From the NCBI RefSeq assembly GCF_035989885.1, contig NZ_CP108518.1, positions 3,578,501 to 3,642,500 on the forward strand: a DNA stretch of 64,000 nt, read 5' to 3'. The position numbers were made by a program, and so were the translations under genes. The notes beneath the pieces are model-generated. The model was given only the letters and a program-made list of their open reading frames with translations. It was not told the DNA's origin and made no database searches. Positions 7,645 to 16,441 of the stretch are shown here, one piece after another. The DNA comes from Streptomyces sp. NBC_01232 (GTDB lineage: Bacteria > Actinomycetota > Actinomycetes > Streptomycetales > Streptomycetaceae). Each line of letters begins with the position of its first letter. Within the stretch, counting starts at the first letter, position 1.

Positions 7645-7767
7645 TTCGTACGCACGAGCAGTCAAGTCACCTCAAGATGGGGGCCGATTGGACACGCCGC
7701 GCCCGGACTGCCGTAGCTTTCGGAACCGTTGGCTCCGTGTTCGGTACATGTGAAGAAAGGCTCAGTG

Positions 7768-8259
7768 GTGAGCGAGAAGAAGAAGGAGAGCGTGCTGGCG
7801 GGCTTCAAGGCCTTCCTGATGCGCGGCAACGTGGTCGACCTGGCGGTGGCCGTGGTCATCGGCGCCGCGTTCACGAACATCGTGAACTCTGTGGTCAAGG
7901 GGATCATCGGCCCGGTGGTGGGCGCGGTCGGCACGCAGAGCCTGGACGGCTACAAGTCCTGCCTCAAGGCCCCCTGCGGCATCGGCGCGAACGGCCAGCC
8001 GACGGGTGTCGAGATCCTCTGGGGCTCGGTGCTGAACGCGACGCTGACCTTCGTGATCACCGCGGCGGTCGTCTACTTCCTCATGGTGCTGCCGATGGCG
8101 AAGTACCTCGCCAAGCAGGAAGCCCGCCGCAAGGCTCGCCAGGGCGTGCAGGAGACGATGGAGATCACCGAGCTGGAGGTCCTCAAGGAGATCCGGGACG
8201 CCCTCGTCGCGCAGCGCGGTGGCGGCTCGGCACCCACCGGTTCACGCGACGAGTTCTGA
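7768..8259 (+). CDS. mscL: Large-conductance mechanosensitive channel MscL
   Basis: A 163-residue homolog of MscL, the emergency valve that opens under membrane tension to release osmolytes. TM1 is in [30 protein letters not shown], with the Gly/Ala-rich pore-lining pattern. A periplasmic loop with two Cys (SCLKAPC) follows, then TM2 ([16 protein letters not shown]) and the charged C-terminal helix. GTG 7768 is chosen because AAAGG lies about 8 nt upstream; GTG 7765 is also possible. The loop is longer than in E. coli MscL, as is common in actinobacteria. Confidence 0.95.
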   Translation: MSEKKKESVLAGFKAFLMRGNVVDLAVAVVIGAAFTNIVNSVVKGIIGPVVGAVGTQSLDGYKSCLKAPCGIGANGQPTGVEILWGSVLNATLTFVITAAVVYFLMVLPMAKYLAKQEARRKARQGVQETMEITELEVLKEIRDALVAQRGGGSAPTGSRDEF

Positions 8260-8264
8260 CCTCT

Positions 8265-8281
8265 CCGGCCGCCTCGGCCGG
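8265..8281. terminator. Hairpin between convergent mscL and the small minus-strand ORF
   Basis: CCGGCCG and CGGCCGG form a 7-bp perfect stem with a 3-nt loop, placed between the two stop codons. Confidence 0.5.
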
Positions 8282-8494
8282 TCAGATGTGGTGCGGGGGC
8301 TTCTCGTCGAGGAAGCGGGCCAGGTCGGCCGCGCTTCCGCCGGCGGGCGGCCGCTCGCCCCAGCCTCGGTCGGTGTCGTCCGAGGACTGCTGGTCCAGCG
8401 GGTCGTCGAAGACCAGCCTGGGCTTCGGCCGGGGCTTGTCGGTCCCGGTGGCGGGCGTCGCGGGCTGCGGGTCGGGGGCGGGGGTGCTGCTCAT
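8282..8494 (-). CDS. Small conserved hypothetical protein (70 aa)
   Basis: Begins MSSTPAPDPQPATPATG and is Pro/Asp-rich. The C-terminal half (RLVFDDPLDQQSSDD...SAADLARFLDEKPPHHI) looks like a short ordered helix preceded by disorder. There are no membrane segments or catalytic motifs. I do not recognise a function. The gene lies downstream of the oxidoreductase operon on the same strand, 180 nt after its last gene. The GC-rich spacer 8495-8674 shows no other gene. Confidence 0.55.
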   Translation of the reverse strand: MSSTPAPDPQPATPATGTDKPRPKPRLVFDDPLDQQSSDDTDRGWGERPPAGGSAADLARFLDEKPPHHI

Positions 8495-8674
8495 AGCTCC
8501 AGGGTACGGCCGCCCCGGCCCCCGCCCCGGCCCTCGTCCCCGGCCCGGCCCGGCCGGGCTCCTCGGTTCCGCCCGCGCCACGGCGCCCTTGTCCCCGGCC
8601 TCCCGTACCTCCGGGCTGCGGAAACCCGTTGTTCGCCCGCGGGGAGGCGGAGCTCGCGTCGCCGATGACCCGGG

Positions 8675-9043
8675 TCATCGGTCCTTCGGGTCCAGCAGCC
8701 ACAGTGCGATCACGACGAGGAAGGACAGGACCAGGAATCCCGCGCCCCACCAGGCCGTGCCCGCGTCGCCCTTCATCCACTCGTTGACGGTGACGGTCAG
8801 CGCCCAGAGCTGTCCGACGACGACGGTCAGGGCCAGGGTCAGGCGGGCGTTCAGCTTCGAGGACCGCTCCGGCTCCTGCTCGCCGCCGGCTCCCGGGCCG
8901 GGGCCCGTGTGCCGGATCCGCGGGTCTCCGTAGCCGCTGGTGGAGCGGATCTGCGGATACCGCTCCCGCACCGGACGGTTCAGCCGGGGCCTGGCACTGC
9001 CCGGCCGGTAGTCCGGGCGCGGAGGGATCTGTGCCCCGCTCAT
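8675..9043 (-). CDS. Small membrane protein at the end of the Mo-oxidoreductase operon
   Basis: A 122-residue protein. Its N-terminal 65 residues are Pro/Arg/Gly-rich. Two hydrophobic helices follow (LNARLTLALTVVVGQLWALTVTV and AWWGAGFLVLSFLVVIALWLL), and it ends DPKDR. Its ATG overlaps the stop of the Rieske gene by 4 nt (ATGA), so it belongs to that operon. It may be an accessory membrane subunit of the complex. No known family was recognised. Confidence 0.72.
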   Translation of the reverse strand: MSGAQIPPRPDYRPGSARPRLNRPVRERYPQIRSTSGYGDPRIRHTGPGPGAGGEQEPERSSKLNARLTLALTVVVGQLWALTVTVNEWMKGDAGTAWWGAGFLVLSFLVVIALWLLDPKDR

Positions 9044-9705
9044 GTCCGCCCCCGCTCGGTCGTGGCGCCGCCGTTCGCGCCCGGGCACTCCAGCTGCCGG
9101 GTCACCGCGGGGCGGGAGTCGCCGAACTGCCGGCAGAGCGCCTCCCGGGCCGACTCTCCCGACCGGGCGGTGGCGATGGCCCAGACACTGCCGTCGGCCC
9201 GCTCGGTCAGGAAGATCCTGGGGAGGGGACGGGGCGGCGGGCCCGCGGTCACCTCTCCGGTGCGGGCGTCGAAGACTCCCTCGTGGCAAGGGCAGTACAG
9301 CTCCCCGTCGGCGCCCCGGTCCTCGCGCCACAGCACGGCGCAGGCCAGGTGGGTGCAGACGGCGGAGTAGCCGACGAGGGAACCGTCGGTCAGCCGCACG
9401 GCGAGGGCCCGGTCCTCGTCGCCGGGGAACCGGAAGGCCGCCGACCGGCCGGGCGCCAGCTGGTCGGTGACCAGCCGGGGCTCGGGCAGTGTCTCGCTGT
9501 CGCCGTCCCGGTGCAGGATGCCGGCGGCGACGCCGATGCCGCCGACGGCCAGGCCGCCGGAGACGGTGGCGACGATCCGCAGGTAGTCGCGGCGGGTGGT
9601 GAGGGAGTCGGCGCTGATCCGTTCGCGCAGCTGCTCGGCGGCGTCGTCGCCGTCGGCCTGCGGACCGGGTCCGGGAGAGGGAGGGGGGTGTTCGGTGAGG
9701 CTCAT
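9040..9705 (-). CDS. Rieske [2Fe-2S] protein, Tat-anchored
   Basis: A 221-residue Rieske iron-sulfur protein. The cluster ligands are visible as CTH (Cys117, His119) and CPCH (Cys138, His141). Upstream, TTRRDYLR followed by a Gly/Ala/Val-rich hydrophobic stretch (about residues 43-63) is a twin-arginine signal-anchor. The domain is therefore expected on the outer face of the membrane, as in QcrA. Both ends overlap neighbours by 4 nt. In this operon it would pass electrons between the membrane quinone site and the molybdenum subunit; that role is inferred. Confidence 0.9.
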   Translation of the reverse strand: MSLTEHPPPSPGPGPQADGDDAAEQLRERISADSLTTRRDYLRIVATVSGGLAVGGIGVAAGILHRDGDSETLPEPRLVTDQLAPGRSAAFRFPGDEDRALAVRLTDGSLVGYSAVCTHLACAVLWREDRGADGELYCPCHEGVFDARTGEVTAGPPPRPLPRIFLTERADGSVWAIATARSGESAREALCRQFGDSRPAVTRQLECPGANGGATTERGRT

Positions 9706-10301
9706 CGGACGTCGACTCCATTCACCTCTACGACGGGCAGCCCGCCGGGGACGGGCCACTGGACCTTGTCGGCGGGGACGACCATCGCCACCCCGGTCGT
9801 GACCATCACGTCGCCGAAGGCGAAGGAGTCGGCCACCTGGACGCCGGGACGCTCGGCCTGGAGCTCTTCGAGGGTTCCGTAGAAGAGCGCGCCGGTGGGG
9901 CAGACGGTGGCGCACATGGGGGCGAGGCCGTAGGCGGTGCGGTCGTAGCAGAGGTTGCACTTCATCTGGAGCTTCGCCTGGAGGTCGATCTTGGGAACGC
10001 CGAAGGGGCAGGCGTTGACGCAGTTGGCGCAGCCGATGCAGCGGGTGGTGTCGGCCTGCTGGACCACGCCGTCGGCGGTCACCAGGATCGCGTCGGCGGG
10101 ACAGACCTCGGCGCAGGGGGCGACCGGGTCCTCGCAGTGCATGCAGACGGTCGGAAGGGAGGCGACGGACACGCCCGGTTCGGTGTAGTCCAGGTGGATC
10201 ATCGACTTGCCTCGGTGGGAGTCGCATTCGCGGCAGGCCGAGACGCAGGCCTGGCAGCCGATGCAGCGGCCCGGGTCGATGAAGATCGTGCGGCCCATCA
10301 T
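9702..10301 (-). CDS. 4Fe-4S ferredoxin subunit (HybA/NrfC/DmsB type)
   Basis: A 199-residue electron-transfer subunit with four cysteine clusters: CIGCQACVSAC (from Cys13), CMHCEDPVAPCAEVC, CIGCANCVNAC and CNLCYDRTAYGLAPMCATVC. This is the classic four [4Fe-4S] arrangement of beta subunits in DMSO-reductase-family complexes. It sits 6 nt after the Mo-subunit gene and overlaps the Rieske gene by 4 nt. It likely wires the Mo active site to the membrane anchor. There is no signal peptide, so it is cytoplasmic or carried with a partner. Confidence 0.92.
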   Translation of the reverse strand: MMGRTIFIDPGRCIGCQACVSACRECDSHRGKSMIHLDYTEPGVSVASLPTVCMHCEDPVAPCAEVCPADAILVTADGVVQQADTTRCIGCANCVNACPFGVPKIDLQAKLQMKCNLCYDRTAYGLAPMCATVCPTGALFYGTLEELQAERPGVQVADSFAFGDVMVTTGVAMVVPADKVQWPVPGGLPVVEVNGVDVR

Positions 10302-10307
10302 GGCGGG

Positions 10308-12626
10308 TCAGCTCCTCTCCGCCGTGCCGCGTCCCTGCGAGGACGTGGGGGGCAGGGGGTCGGCACGGGAGACCTGGGTCTCCGGGTAGGCCTCGTGGCC
10401 CGGGGCCGTGGGAGGCGCGGGGACCTCGTCGACGCGGTCGGCGGGCTCGATCCGGGCGGCGCACACCTTGTACTCCGGGATCTTCGAGCGGGGGTCGAGG
10501 GCGTCGATGGTCAGGGCGTTCGCGGCCGTCGGTACGGGCCAGTGGTAGGGGATGAAGACCGTGTCCGGGCGGATGGCCTCGGTGACCAGGGCCGGGAAGA
10601 CCTCGCTGCCGCGCCGGGTGACCACCCGCACCGGGTCGCCGTTGCGGTAGCCGTGCGAGGGGTGGACCTCCACCCAGGGACGCGGGGTCTGTTCGACCAG
10701 GGCACCCAGGCGGCGGGTCTGGTTGCCGGAGAGGAAGTGCGCGACGGTGCGGCCGGTGGTGAGGGAGAGCGGGTACTCCTCGGTGTAGGGGTCCACGGGC
10801 GCGTGCCACTCGACGACCTGCAGGTGGACCTTGCCGTCGGGGTGGTAGGTCCGGCCGCCCTCGAACAGCCTTGGTGTTCCCGGGTGTTCGAGGGAGGGGC
10901 AGGGCCACGCGATTCCGCCGGTCTCCTCCAGCCGTTCGTAGGTGATCCCGAAGTAGTCGTTGACCGTGCCGGCGGAGGCGAGGCGCAGCTCGTCGAACAC
11001 CTCGCGGGAGCCGGCGAAGGCGAACTTGTCACCGGCTCCGAGCCGGCGTGCGAGCTCGCACATCACCCAGGTGTCGGTTCGCACCCCGGCGGGGGGCTCC
11101 TGCGCCTTGTTGTGCTTGACCACGCGGGCCTCGGTGTTCGCCATGACGCCCTCGTCCTCCGCCCACACGGTGACCGGGAAGACCACGTGTGCGTTGGCCG
11201 CGGTCTCGGAGAGGAAGAAGTCGAACTGCGCGTGGAATTCGAGGGTGTCGTAGCCCTCCTTGACCGTCCGGTAGTTGGGGAGCGACACGAAGGGGTTGTT
11301 GCAGATGCCGATCAGACCGCGGATCTCTCTCCGTTGCATCTGCCAGACCATCTCCATCATGGAGGTGCCGGCTTGCGGGAGGTCCGACTCCTCGATGCCC
11401 CAGATCCGGGAGATCTGGCGGCGGTGCTCCTCGTTCAGGATGGACCGGCCGCCGGGAAGGAGGTCCGCCTTCTGGCCGTGCTCGCGGCCGCCCTGACCGT
11501 TGCCCTGGCCGGTGATGGTGCCGTAGCCGGCTCCCGGTTTGCCGAGGTTTCCGGTGGCCACGCACAGGTTGATGATGGACAGGCAGTTCTCGACGCCCTG
11601 CGAGTGGTGTTCCACCCCGCGGGCGTGGAAGGCCATGGCCTTGGCCGCGCGTCCGAAGGTGCGGGCGACCCGGACGATCTGTTCCTCGGGTACGCCGCAG
11701 ATCTCGGCCGCGCGGGAGGGCGGGTAGCCCTGGACGGCCTCCCGGACCTCGTCCCAGCCCGTGGTGTGCGCCGCCAGGTAGGGCTCGTCGGTCAGGCCCT
11801 CGGCGATGATCACGTTCAGCACGGCGTTGAAGAAGGCCGAGTCGGTGCCGGGCCTGAGGGCGACGTGGATGTCGGCGGTGCGGGCGACGGCCGTCTCGCG
11901 CGGGTCGACGACGATCAGCGAGGCGCCCCGGTCGCGGGCTCCCCAGACGTACTGGGTCATCACGGGGAAGCACTCGCCCACGTTCGACCCGGCGATCAGC
12001 AGGCAGTCGGTGAGGAGGATGTCGGAGAAGGGGTTGCCGGCCCGGTCGATGCCGAAGGCGAGCTTGTTGGCGCCCGCCGCGCTGACCATGCACAGGCGGC
12101 CGTTGTAGTCGACGTGCCGGGTCTTCAGCGCGACCCGGGCGAACTTGCCGACCAGGTAGGTCTTCTCGGAGTACAGGCTGGCGCCGCCGAGCAGCCCGAA
12201 GGCGTCGTTGCCGTGGGCCCCCTGGATGCGGCGGATCTCGGCGACGGTGAAGTCGAGGGCCTCGTCCCAGGAGGCCTCACGGAACTCCTCGTCCCGGGAG
12301 CGCCGCATGAGCGGCGCGGTCAGCCGGTCGGGGTGGTTGACCTGCTGATAGGCGTTGATGCCCTTGGGGCACAGCCGCATCCGGTTGATGTCGTGGTTGC
12401 GGGGCTCCACGCCGAAGACCTTGCCGGCCCGGTCCACGCGCAGGTACATCCCGCACTGCACGCCGCAGAAGCAGCAGTGGGTGGGGACGAGGGTCTCGCC
12501 GTTCTGGTCGGCGTGCCACTGGTCGGCGGGGATGCCGCCCGCGTCGCGGAAGGTGCGGGTGCCGGGCGGGGCGATCGAAGGGTCCAGGGGCAGCGGAACG
12601 GGGCCGGCGGGTTCCGTCGCGGTCAC
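10308..12626 (-). CDS. Molybdopterin oxidoreductase catalytic subunit (NapA/Nas-like)
   Basis: A 772-residue bis-MGD enzyme of the DMSO reductase superfamily. The N-terminal [4Fe-4S] site is Cys51, Cys54, Cys58 and Cys86 (CCFCGVQC...LCPKG). The predicted Mo ligand is Cys179 in YNGRLCMVSAAGANK, the arrangement of NapA/NasA nitrate reductases, not the selenocysteine/Cys of formate dehydrogenases. The C-terminal molydopterin-dinucleotide domain includes TTGRTVAHFLSGNQTRR and PGDPVRV-like sequence. No Tat signal is seen. The gene starts at GTG 12626 with a GTGA overlap to the anchor gene. Nitrate, another oxyanion or formate-type substrates are possible; I cannot decide from sequence alone. Confidence 0.88.
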   Translation of the reverse strand: MTATEPAGPVPLPLDPSIAPPGTRTFRDAGGIPADQWHADQNGETLVPTHCCFCGVQCGMYLRVDRAGKVFGVEPRNHDINRMRLCPKGINAYQQVNHPDRLTAPLMRRSRDEEFREASWDEALDFTVAEIRRIQGAHGNDAFGLLGGASLYSEKTYLVGKFARVALKTRHVDYNGRLCMVSAAGANKLAFGIDRAGNPFSDILLTDCLLIAGSNVGECFPVMTQYVWGARDRGASLIVVDPRETAVARTADIHVALRPGTDSAFFNAVLNVIIAEGLTDEPYLAAHTTGWDEVREAVQGYPPSRAAEICGVPEEQIVRVARTFGRAAKAMAFHARGVEHHSQGVENCLSIINLCVATGNLGKPGAGYGTITGQGNGQGGREHGQKADLLPGGRSILNEEHRRQISRIWGIEESDLPQAGTSMMEMVWQMQRREIRGLIGICNNPFVSLPNYRTVKEGYDTLEFHAQFDFFLSETAANAHVVFPVTVWAEDEGVMANTEARVVKHNKAQEPPAGVRTDTWVMCELARRLGAGDKFAFAGSREVFDELRLASAGTVNDYFGITYERLEETGGIAWPCPSLEHPGTPRLFEGGRTYHPDGKVHLQVVEWHAPVDPYTEEYPLSLTTGRTVAHFLSGNQTRRLGALVEQTPRPWVEVHPSHGYRNGDPVRVVTRRGSEVFPALVTEAIRPDTVFIPYHWPVPTAANALTIDALDPRSKIPEYKVCAARIEPADRVDEVPAPPTAPGHEAYPETQVSRADPLPPTSSQGRGTAERS

Positions 12627-13765
12627 TTGAAGCCCCTCTTGACCTGGGTCAGGTAGGCGTTGCCCCGCAGTACCCGTTTGCAGCGCGGGCAGTATTCGAC
12701 GAAGGCGTTGAAGTCGAGCTTCAGGTCCTGCATCGTGCCGCGCAGGTTCTCCACGTACGGGGTGGTGTCGACGGGCTCGCCGCACCGCTTGCAGGCGAAG
12801 ACCTGCTCGTCCTGCCGCGCCGTGTACTTGAACAGCTGCATGCCGACCGCGGCCGGGCGCTGGACGATGTGGAAGAACTTCCCGAACGGGATGTAGATGA
12901 GGGTGAACACCACCGACACCATGTGCAGGACGGCCAGGAACTCGTAGCCGCCGCCGTGCAGGAAGATCGACGAGAAGGTCAGCAGCAGCCCCGTCACGGA
13001 GATCACGATCAGGCAGATCAGTGGCAGCAGGTCGTAGGCGAAGCGCTGGCCGGTGATGGCGCCCCGGTCCTTCATCCTGCGCCACAGGAAGTACGAGGCA
13101 CCGGGGATGACCAGCACGGCGGCGATGTCCAGGCCGTGGAACATCAGCTGGCCCACGATGTCCAGCGAGTCGAAGCCGAGGACCTTGAACCCCCAGATCC
13201 GCATCTCGTAGCCGGGGCCGGAGCCGCTGTCGGAGGTGAAGGTGAACCAGCCCCAGGTCAGCGGGAAGGTGATGAGCGCCGCCAGGATGCAGCCCCAGAA
13301 GATGAGCTGGTGGGCGGCCCAGCGGCCGCGCGAGCGGGCGCCGAGGAACTTCTGGAGGCCGAGGTAGGTGGCGGTCATCTTCGGCAGGGCGGTGGGCGCC
13401 CGGCGGAAGTTGTCGGCCGAGAAGAGGCTGCCGAACCCCTTCCTGAAGAGGCGGCGCGCGCCGGGCGCGGAGACCCAGACCGTGTACCGGTGGGCCACGC
13501 CGAAGGCCAGGAAGACGGTGGCGACGGCATACGGCAGCAGCGCGGCGTCGAAGTCGCGCAGCATCCGGCTGCCCAGCACGATCGCGGCGACCAGCAGGAG
13601 GGAGACGACGGTGCCGGCCAGGGTGGCCCGGGCGGCGACCGACCGCCGGCTGCCCGGGCCGGGATCCGGCGGCGCCGTGGCCGGCGGGCCCTCAGCGGCC
13701 TCGGCGGAGCCGGGGCCCCCGGAGGGAGGGTTCGGCTCGGCGAGGGCTTCTGATGGCTCGGGCAC
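12623..13765 (-). CDS. Cytochrome b / NarI-like membrane anchor with C-terminal zinc-ribbon
   Basis: A 380-residue first gene of the operon. A 40-residue Pro/Glu-rich N-terminus precedes six hydrophobic helices. Histidines suited to b-heme ligation occur in AHQLIFWG, LMFHGLD, FLAVLHMV and KFFHIVQR. This resembles NarI/HdrC/DsrM-type quinol oxidoreductase subunits. The last about 60 residues carry two CxxC pairs (CKRC and CPRC), an unusual zinc- or cluster-binding tail. It is expected to exchange electrons with menaquinone. The start is GTG 13765; the extended N-terminus makes this choice less certain. Confidence 0.8.
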   Translation of the reverse strand: MPEPSEALAEPNPPSGGPGSAEAAEGPPATAPPDPGPGSRRSVAARATLAGTVVSLLLVAAIVLGSRMLRDFDAALLPYAVATVFLAFGVAHRYTVWVSAPGARRLFRKGFGSLFSADNFRRAPTALPKMTATYLGLQKFLGARSRGRWAAHQLIFWGCILAALITFPLTWGWFTFTSDSGSGPGYEMRIWGFKVLGFDSLDIVGQLMFHGLDIAAVLVIPGASYFLWRRMKDRGAITGQRFAYDLLPLICLIVISVTGLLLTFSSIFLHGGGYEFLAVLHMVSVVFTLIYIPFGKFFHIVQRPAAVGMQLFKYTARQDEQVFACKRCGEPVDTTPYVENLRGTMQDLKLDFNAFVEYCPRCKRVLRGNAYLTQVKRGFK

Positions 13766-13927
13766 AGCCCCACGCTAGGTGATCTGTGAGTATTCAGCCC
13801 GCTATGAGGCATTTCCGATGGGGCCGAACGGGGTCACACCGCCACCGGGCCGCCCGCCTCGGAAATCTCCCCGGCCCCGGCCGCCCGCTCCTCCGTTCTC
13901 CCGCGCCTCGGCGAGAATCTCCGACCC

Positions 13928-13958
13928 TCAAGGGCCCGGGACGAGCCCGGGCCCTTGA
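13928..13958 (-). terminator. Strong terminator after the ABC operon
   Basis: A 13-bp perfect stem (13928-13940 with 13946-13958) closes a 5-nt loop. It lies just after the permease stop, in the direction of minus-strand transcription. Confidence 0.75.
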
Positions 13959-13972
13959 CCGCGGGAACCCGC

Positions 13973-14905
13973 TCAGCCGCGCCGGGCGCGCCCGAGCCGG
14001 AAGGCCGCGTAGAGGGCGGCGGAGGCCAGGGCCAGCACGATGGAGGTTTCGACGAGCTGCGTCAGCCAGTAGTGCGAGATCGGGTGGAAGTCGGTGTACC
14101 AGCCGGTGACGTTCAGGTCGACGGGGCAGTCCTGCAGGCTGTGGGTCCGCTGGAAGCAGACGTATCCGGGCAGGCGTTCGCCCGTGGCGGTGAGGTATCC
14201 CGAATCCACCAGCATGGCCGACCCGGGCATCCGCCCCGCCAGGCTCCCGGACAGGGGCCCGGTAGTGGTCTCCACGGAAAGGAGCGACCACCGCACGGCG
14301 CCGAGGCACAGCAGCACCAGGCCGGTGAGGAGGCCGGTGACCGCCATGGCGACGAGGGTGCGCCGGATCAGCTGCCCCACGAGTGCTCCGACGGCGACGG
14401 CGAGCAGGCAGTAGCCGATGAGCACCGGGCCGCCCGCTTCGTACGGTCCTCGATCGGCCCAGTGGAACTGGTAGGAGCCGTACACCCGGGACCAGCCGAG
14501 GCGGTAGACCCCGGCCAGCGCGGCCGAACCGAGCACGGCGACCGCCGCGGCCACGACGACCTTCGCACCGAGCCAGGCCCTCGGCGTGATCGACTGGGAG
14601 AGGGCGAGCCGCCACGTGCCGCTCTCCAGCTCACGGGCGATCATCGGGCCGGCCACGAAGGCCCCCACCAGCAGCGGCAGGAACAGCAGTACCCCGCCCG
14701 CCCACTCCATACAGATCCGCAGCAGGCTGTACGCGTGGTTCGGGGTCTGCGTCATCACCCCGTCGGCGTCCGGGTCCACGGCCCACACGCGCAGGGCGAC
14801 CACCGCGGCGAGGCCCGCGACCGCGGCCGAGGGAAGCACCCACAGCACGCGCCGGTGCTGGCGGACCGTGACCCAGTACGGGCCCTTCAGTGCAGGCAGG
14901 CTCAT
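13973..14905 (-). CDS. ABC transporter permease
   Basis: A 310-residue integral membrane protein with about six hydrophobic segments, for example VLWVLPSAAVAGLAAVVALRV and AVLIGYCLLAVAVGALVG-like stretches. A large extracytoplasmic loop between the last two contains paired Cys. It is of the ABC-2/YtrC type. The ATG overlaps the ATPase stop by 4 nt. Together with the GntR/YtrA-family regulator and the ATPase it forms a typical three-gene exporter operon, often linked to antibiotic or cell-envelope stress. The substrate is unknown. Confidence 0.85.
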   Translation of the reverse strand: MSLPALKGPYWVTVRQHRRVLWVLPSAAVAGLAAVVALRVWAVDPDADGVMTQTPNHAYSLLRICMEWAGGVLLFLPLLVGAFVAGPMIARELESGTWRLALSQSITPRAWLGAKVVVAAAVAVLGSAALAGVYRLGWSRVYGSYQFHWADRGPYEAGGPVLIGYCLLAVAVGALVGQLIRRTLVAMAVTGLLTGLVLLCLGAVRWSLLSVETTTGPLSGSLAGRMPGSAMLVDSGYLTATGERLPGYVCFQRTHSLQDCPVDLNVTGWYTDFHPISHYWLTQLVETSIVLALASAALYAAFRLGRARRG

Positions 14906-15801
14906 GCCGTCACCCCTGCGGTGCCGATGGAGCCGTCGAGGGACCCGTCGGCGGCGAAGGCCGGCGCGTCGGGCGAACGCAGGTGGGCGAGCAGGAGTTC
15001 CTCCAGGAAGGGACGTGTCGTCTGCCAGGTCCCGCTGTCGACGGTTCCCCGCGGCCGTACGAGCGCGGTGAGCAGGCGCCCGGTGACGCGGGTCTCGACG
15101 ACGGTGTGCGCGGCGAGTTCGGCGGAAGCGGCGGCGGGGCCGGTGAGTAGCAGATGGGCCGCCTGGACCTCGTCGATGGGGCCGGAGAGACGGACCCGGC
15201 CGCCGTCGACGAGCAGCAGGTGGTCGCAGGCGCCCTCCAGCTCCGTGAGGATGTGCGAGGACATCACGACGGAGGTGCCGTGCTCGGCGGCGTCGGCCAT
15301 GAGGGTGCCCATGAGCTGGTGCCGGGCGAGCGGGTCGAGGTCGGCCATCGGCTCGTCCAGCAGGAGCAGGTCGGGGCGCTTGCCGAGGGCCAGGGCCAGG
15401 GCGACCCGGGTGCGCTGGCCGCCGGAGAGGGTACGGACCCTGGCGCCCTGGTCGAGCGCCCCGCCCTCCACGATCCGCTCCGCCGCCTTCGCGTCCCAGC
15501 GGCCGGGGTTGAGCTCGCGTCCCATGCGCAGGGTCTCGGCGACGGTGAGCTGCGGGTAGAGGGGCTTGTCCTGGCCCACGTACGCCACTGCCTCGCGGGG
15601 CGCCGTGCGGAGCGCGCCCTCCGTGGGCTGCACGAGCCCGGCCGCGATGCTCAGCAGTGTTGATTTTCCGGCGCCGTTGGGACCCACGAGCGCGCACACC
15701 CGGCCCTCGGGGAGCCGGAAGGAGCAGTCGCGCAGCGCCCAGCCTCCCCTGCGTCCGTAGCGCAGGCCGAGGCCCTGCGCCTCTATCACCGGTTCGGTCA
15801 T
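14902..15801 (-). CDS. ABC transporter ATP-binding protein
   Basis: A 299-residue ATPase. Walker A GPNGAGKST is near residue 40, the signature LSGGQRTRVALALAL near residue 140, and Walker B LLLLDEP with the D-loop just after. About 90 C-terminal residues extend past the nucleotide-binding domain, as in many drug-export ATPases. It overlaps the regulator and permease genes by 4 nt each and powers the adjacent permease. Confidence 0.93.
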   Translation of the reverse strand: MTEPVIEAQGLGLRYGRRGGWALRDCSFRLPEGRVCALVGPNGAGKSTLLSIAAGLVQPTEGALRTAPREAVAYVGQDKPLYPQLTVAETLRMGRELNPGRWDAKAAERIVEGGALDQGARVRTLSGGQRTRVALALALGKRPDLLLLDEPMADLDPLARHQLMGTLMADAAEHGTSVVMSSHILTELEGACDHLLLVDGGRVRLSGPIDEVQAAHLLLTGPAAASAELAAHTVVETRVTGRLLTALVRPRGTVDSGTWQTTRPFLEELLLAHLRSPDAPAFAADGSLDGSIGTAGVTA

Positions 15802-16187
15802 GAGTCGCCGTCCCCCTTGAAGTGTTGTTCCAGTACGGATGCGAAGAGCGCGGCCACGTCGTCCCGTTCCATCCCGGCCTCCCGGGCCCGCCCCGCCCAG
15901 TCGGCGAGTTCACCGGCCAGCGGAGAGTCGGTCCGGGCGTCGCCCAGGGACTTCCGGATGAAGGTGCCGAGGCCCCGCCTGGCCTCGACGAGCCCTTCGC
16001 GCTCCAGCTCGCGGTACGCCTTGAGGACGGTGTTCGGGTTGATGGCGGTGGCTTCCACGACCTCGCGTGCGGTCGGCAGTTTGTCGCCGGGCTCCAGCAG
16101 CCCCAGGCGCAGAGCCTGCTTGGTCTGCTGGACGATCTGCAGGTACGTGGCGATGCCGCTGCGACGGTCGATCCGGTATGCGAGCAC
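15798..16187 (-). CDS. GntR family regulator, YtrA subfamily
   Basis: A 129-residue repressor-type protein. The winged helix-turn-helix occupies the first 75 residues, with GDKLPTAREVVEATAINPNTVLKAYRELEREGLV. The short C-terminal part lacks the large ligand domain, which is typical of the YtrA subfamily. Start GTG 16187. A perfect 16-bp inverted repeat just upstream (16193-16230) is the likely autoregulatory operator. YtrA-type proteins usually repress their own ABC exporter operon and respond to cell-wall-active compounds. Confidence 0.9.
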   Translation of the reverse strand: MLAYRIDRRSGIATYLQIVQQTKQALRLGLLEPGDKLPTAREVVEATAINPNTVLKAYRELEREGLVEARRGLGTFIRKSLGDARTDSPLAGELADWAGRAREAGMERDDVAALFASVLEQHFKGDGDS

Positions 16188-16192
16188 GACAA

Positions 16193-16230
16193 CACCACCC
16201 TTTCACTAGGTAAGTAGTGAAAGGGTGGTG
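16193..16230. promoter_or_regulatory. GntR/YtrA operator (perfect inverted repeat)
   Basis: CACCACCCTTTCACTA (16193-16208) and its exact reverse complement (16215-16230) are separated by 6 nt. It lies 6 nt upstream of the GntR start codon, so repressor binding would block transcription initiation or early elongation of the exporter operon. Confidence 0.75.
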
Positions 16231-16441
16231 CAGGGCGGCGCCCCTGTCAACCGATCCGGGCGACAAGATCAGGAAGAGCCCCCCCACGCCCCCCTGGCGG
16301 GGCACGGTGGCGGGCGGGCGGCGTCCCGGGCGGGAGTCCGCCGGGCGGCCGGTGTTCCCGCGCATCCGCCCGGGGCACACGGGCCCCGCGGGCAGCGCGT
16401 CCGGCCTGCCGGAGGTCTTCGCCTCTGGTCTCCTGGCCGGT

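Noticed and set aside
6981..8933. 650-residue plus-strand ORF with LFGALFGALF repeats.
   Set aside because: The repeat comes from the 12-mer tandem repeat read in a second frame; the ORF runs through mscL out of frame.
10137..12656. 839-residue plus-strand ORF opposite the molybdopterin subunit.
   Set aside because: Antisense shadow with Val/Gly/Asp-rich composition; the minus-strand frame has clear cofactor motifs.
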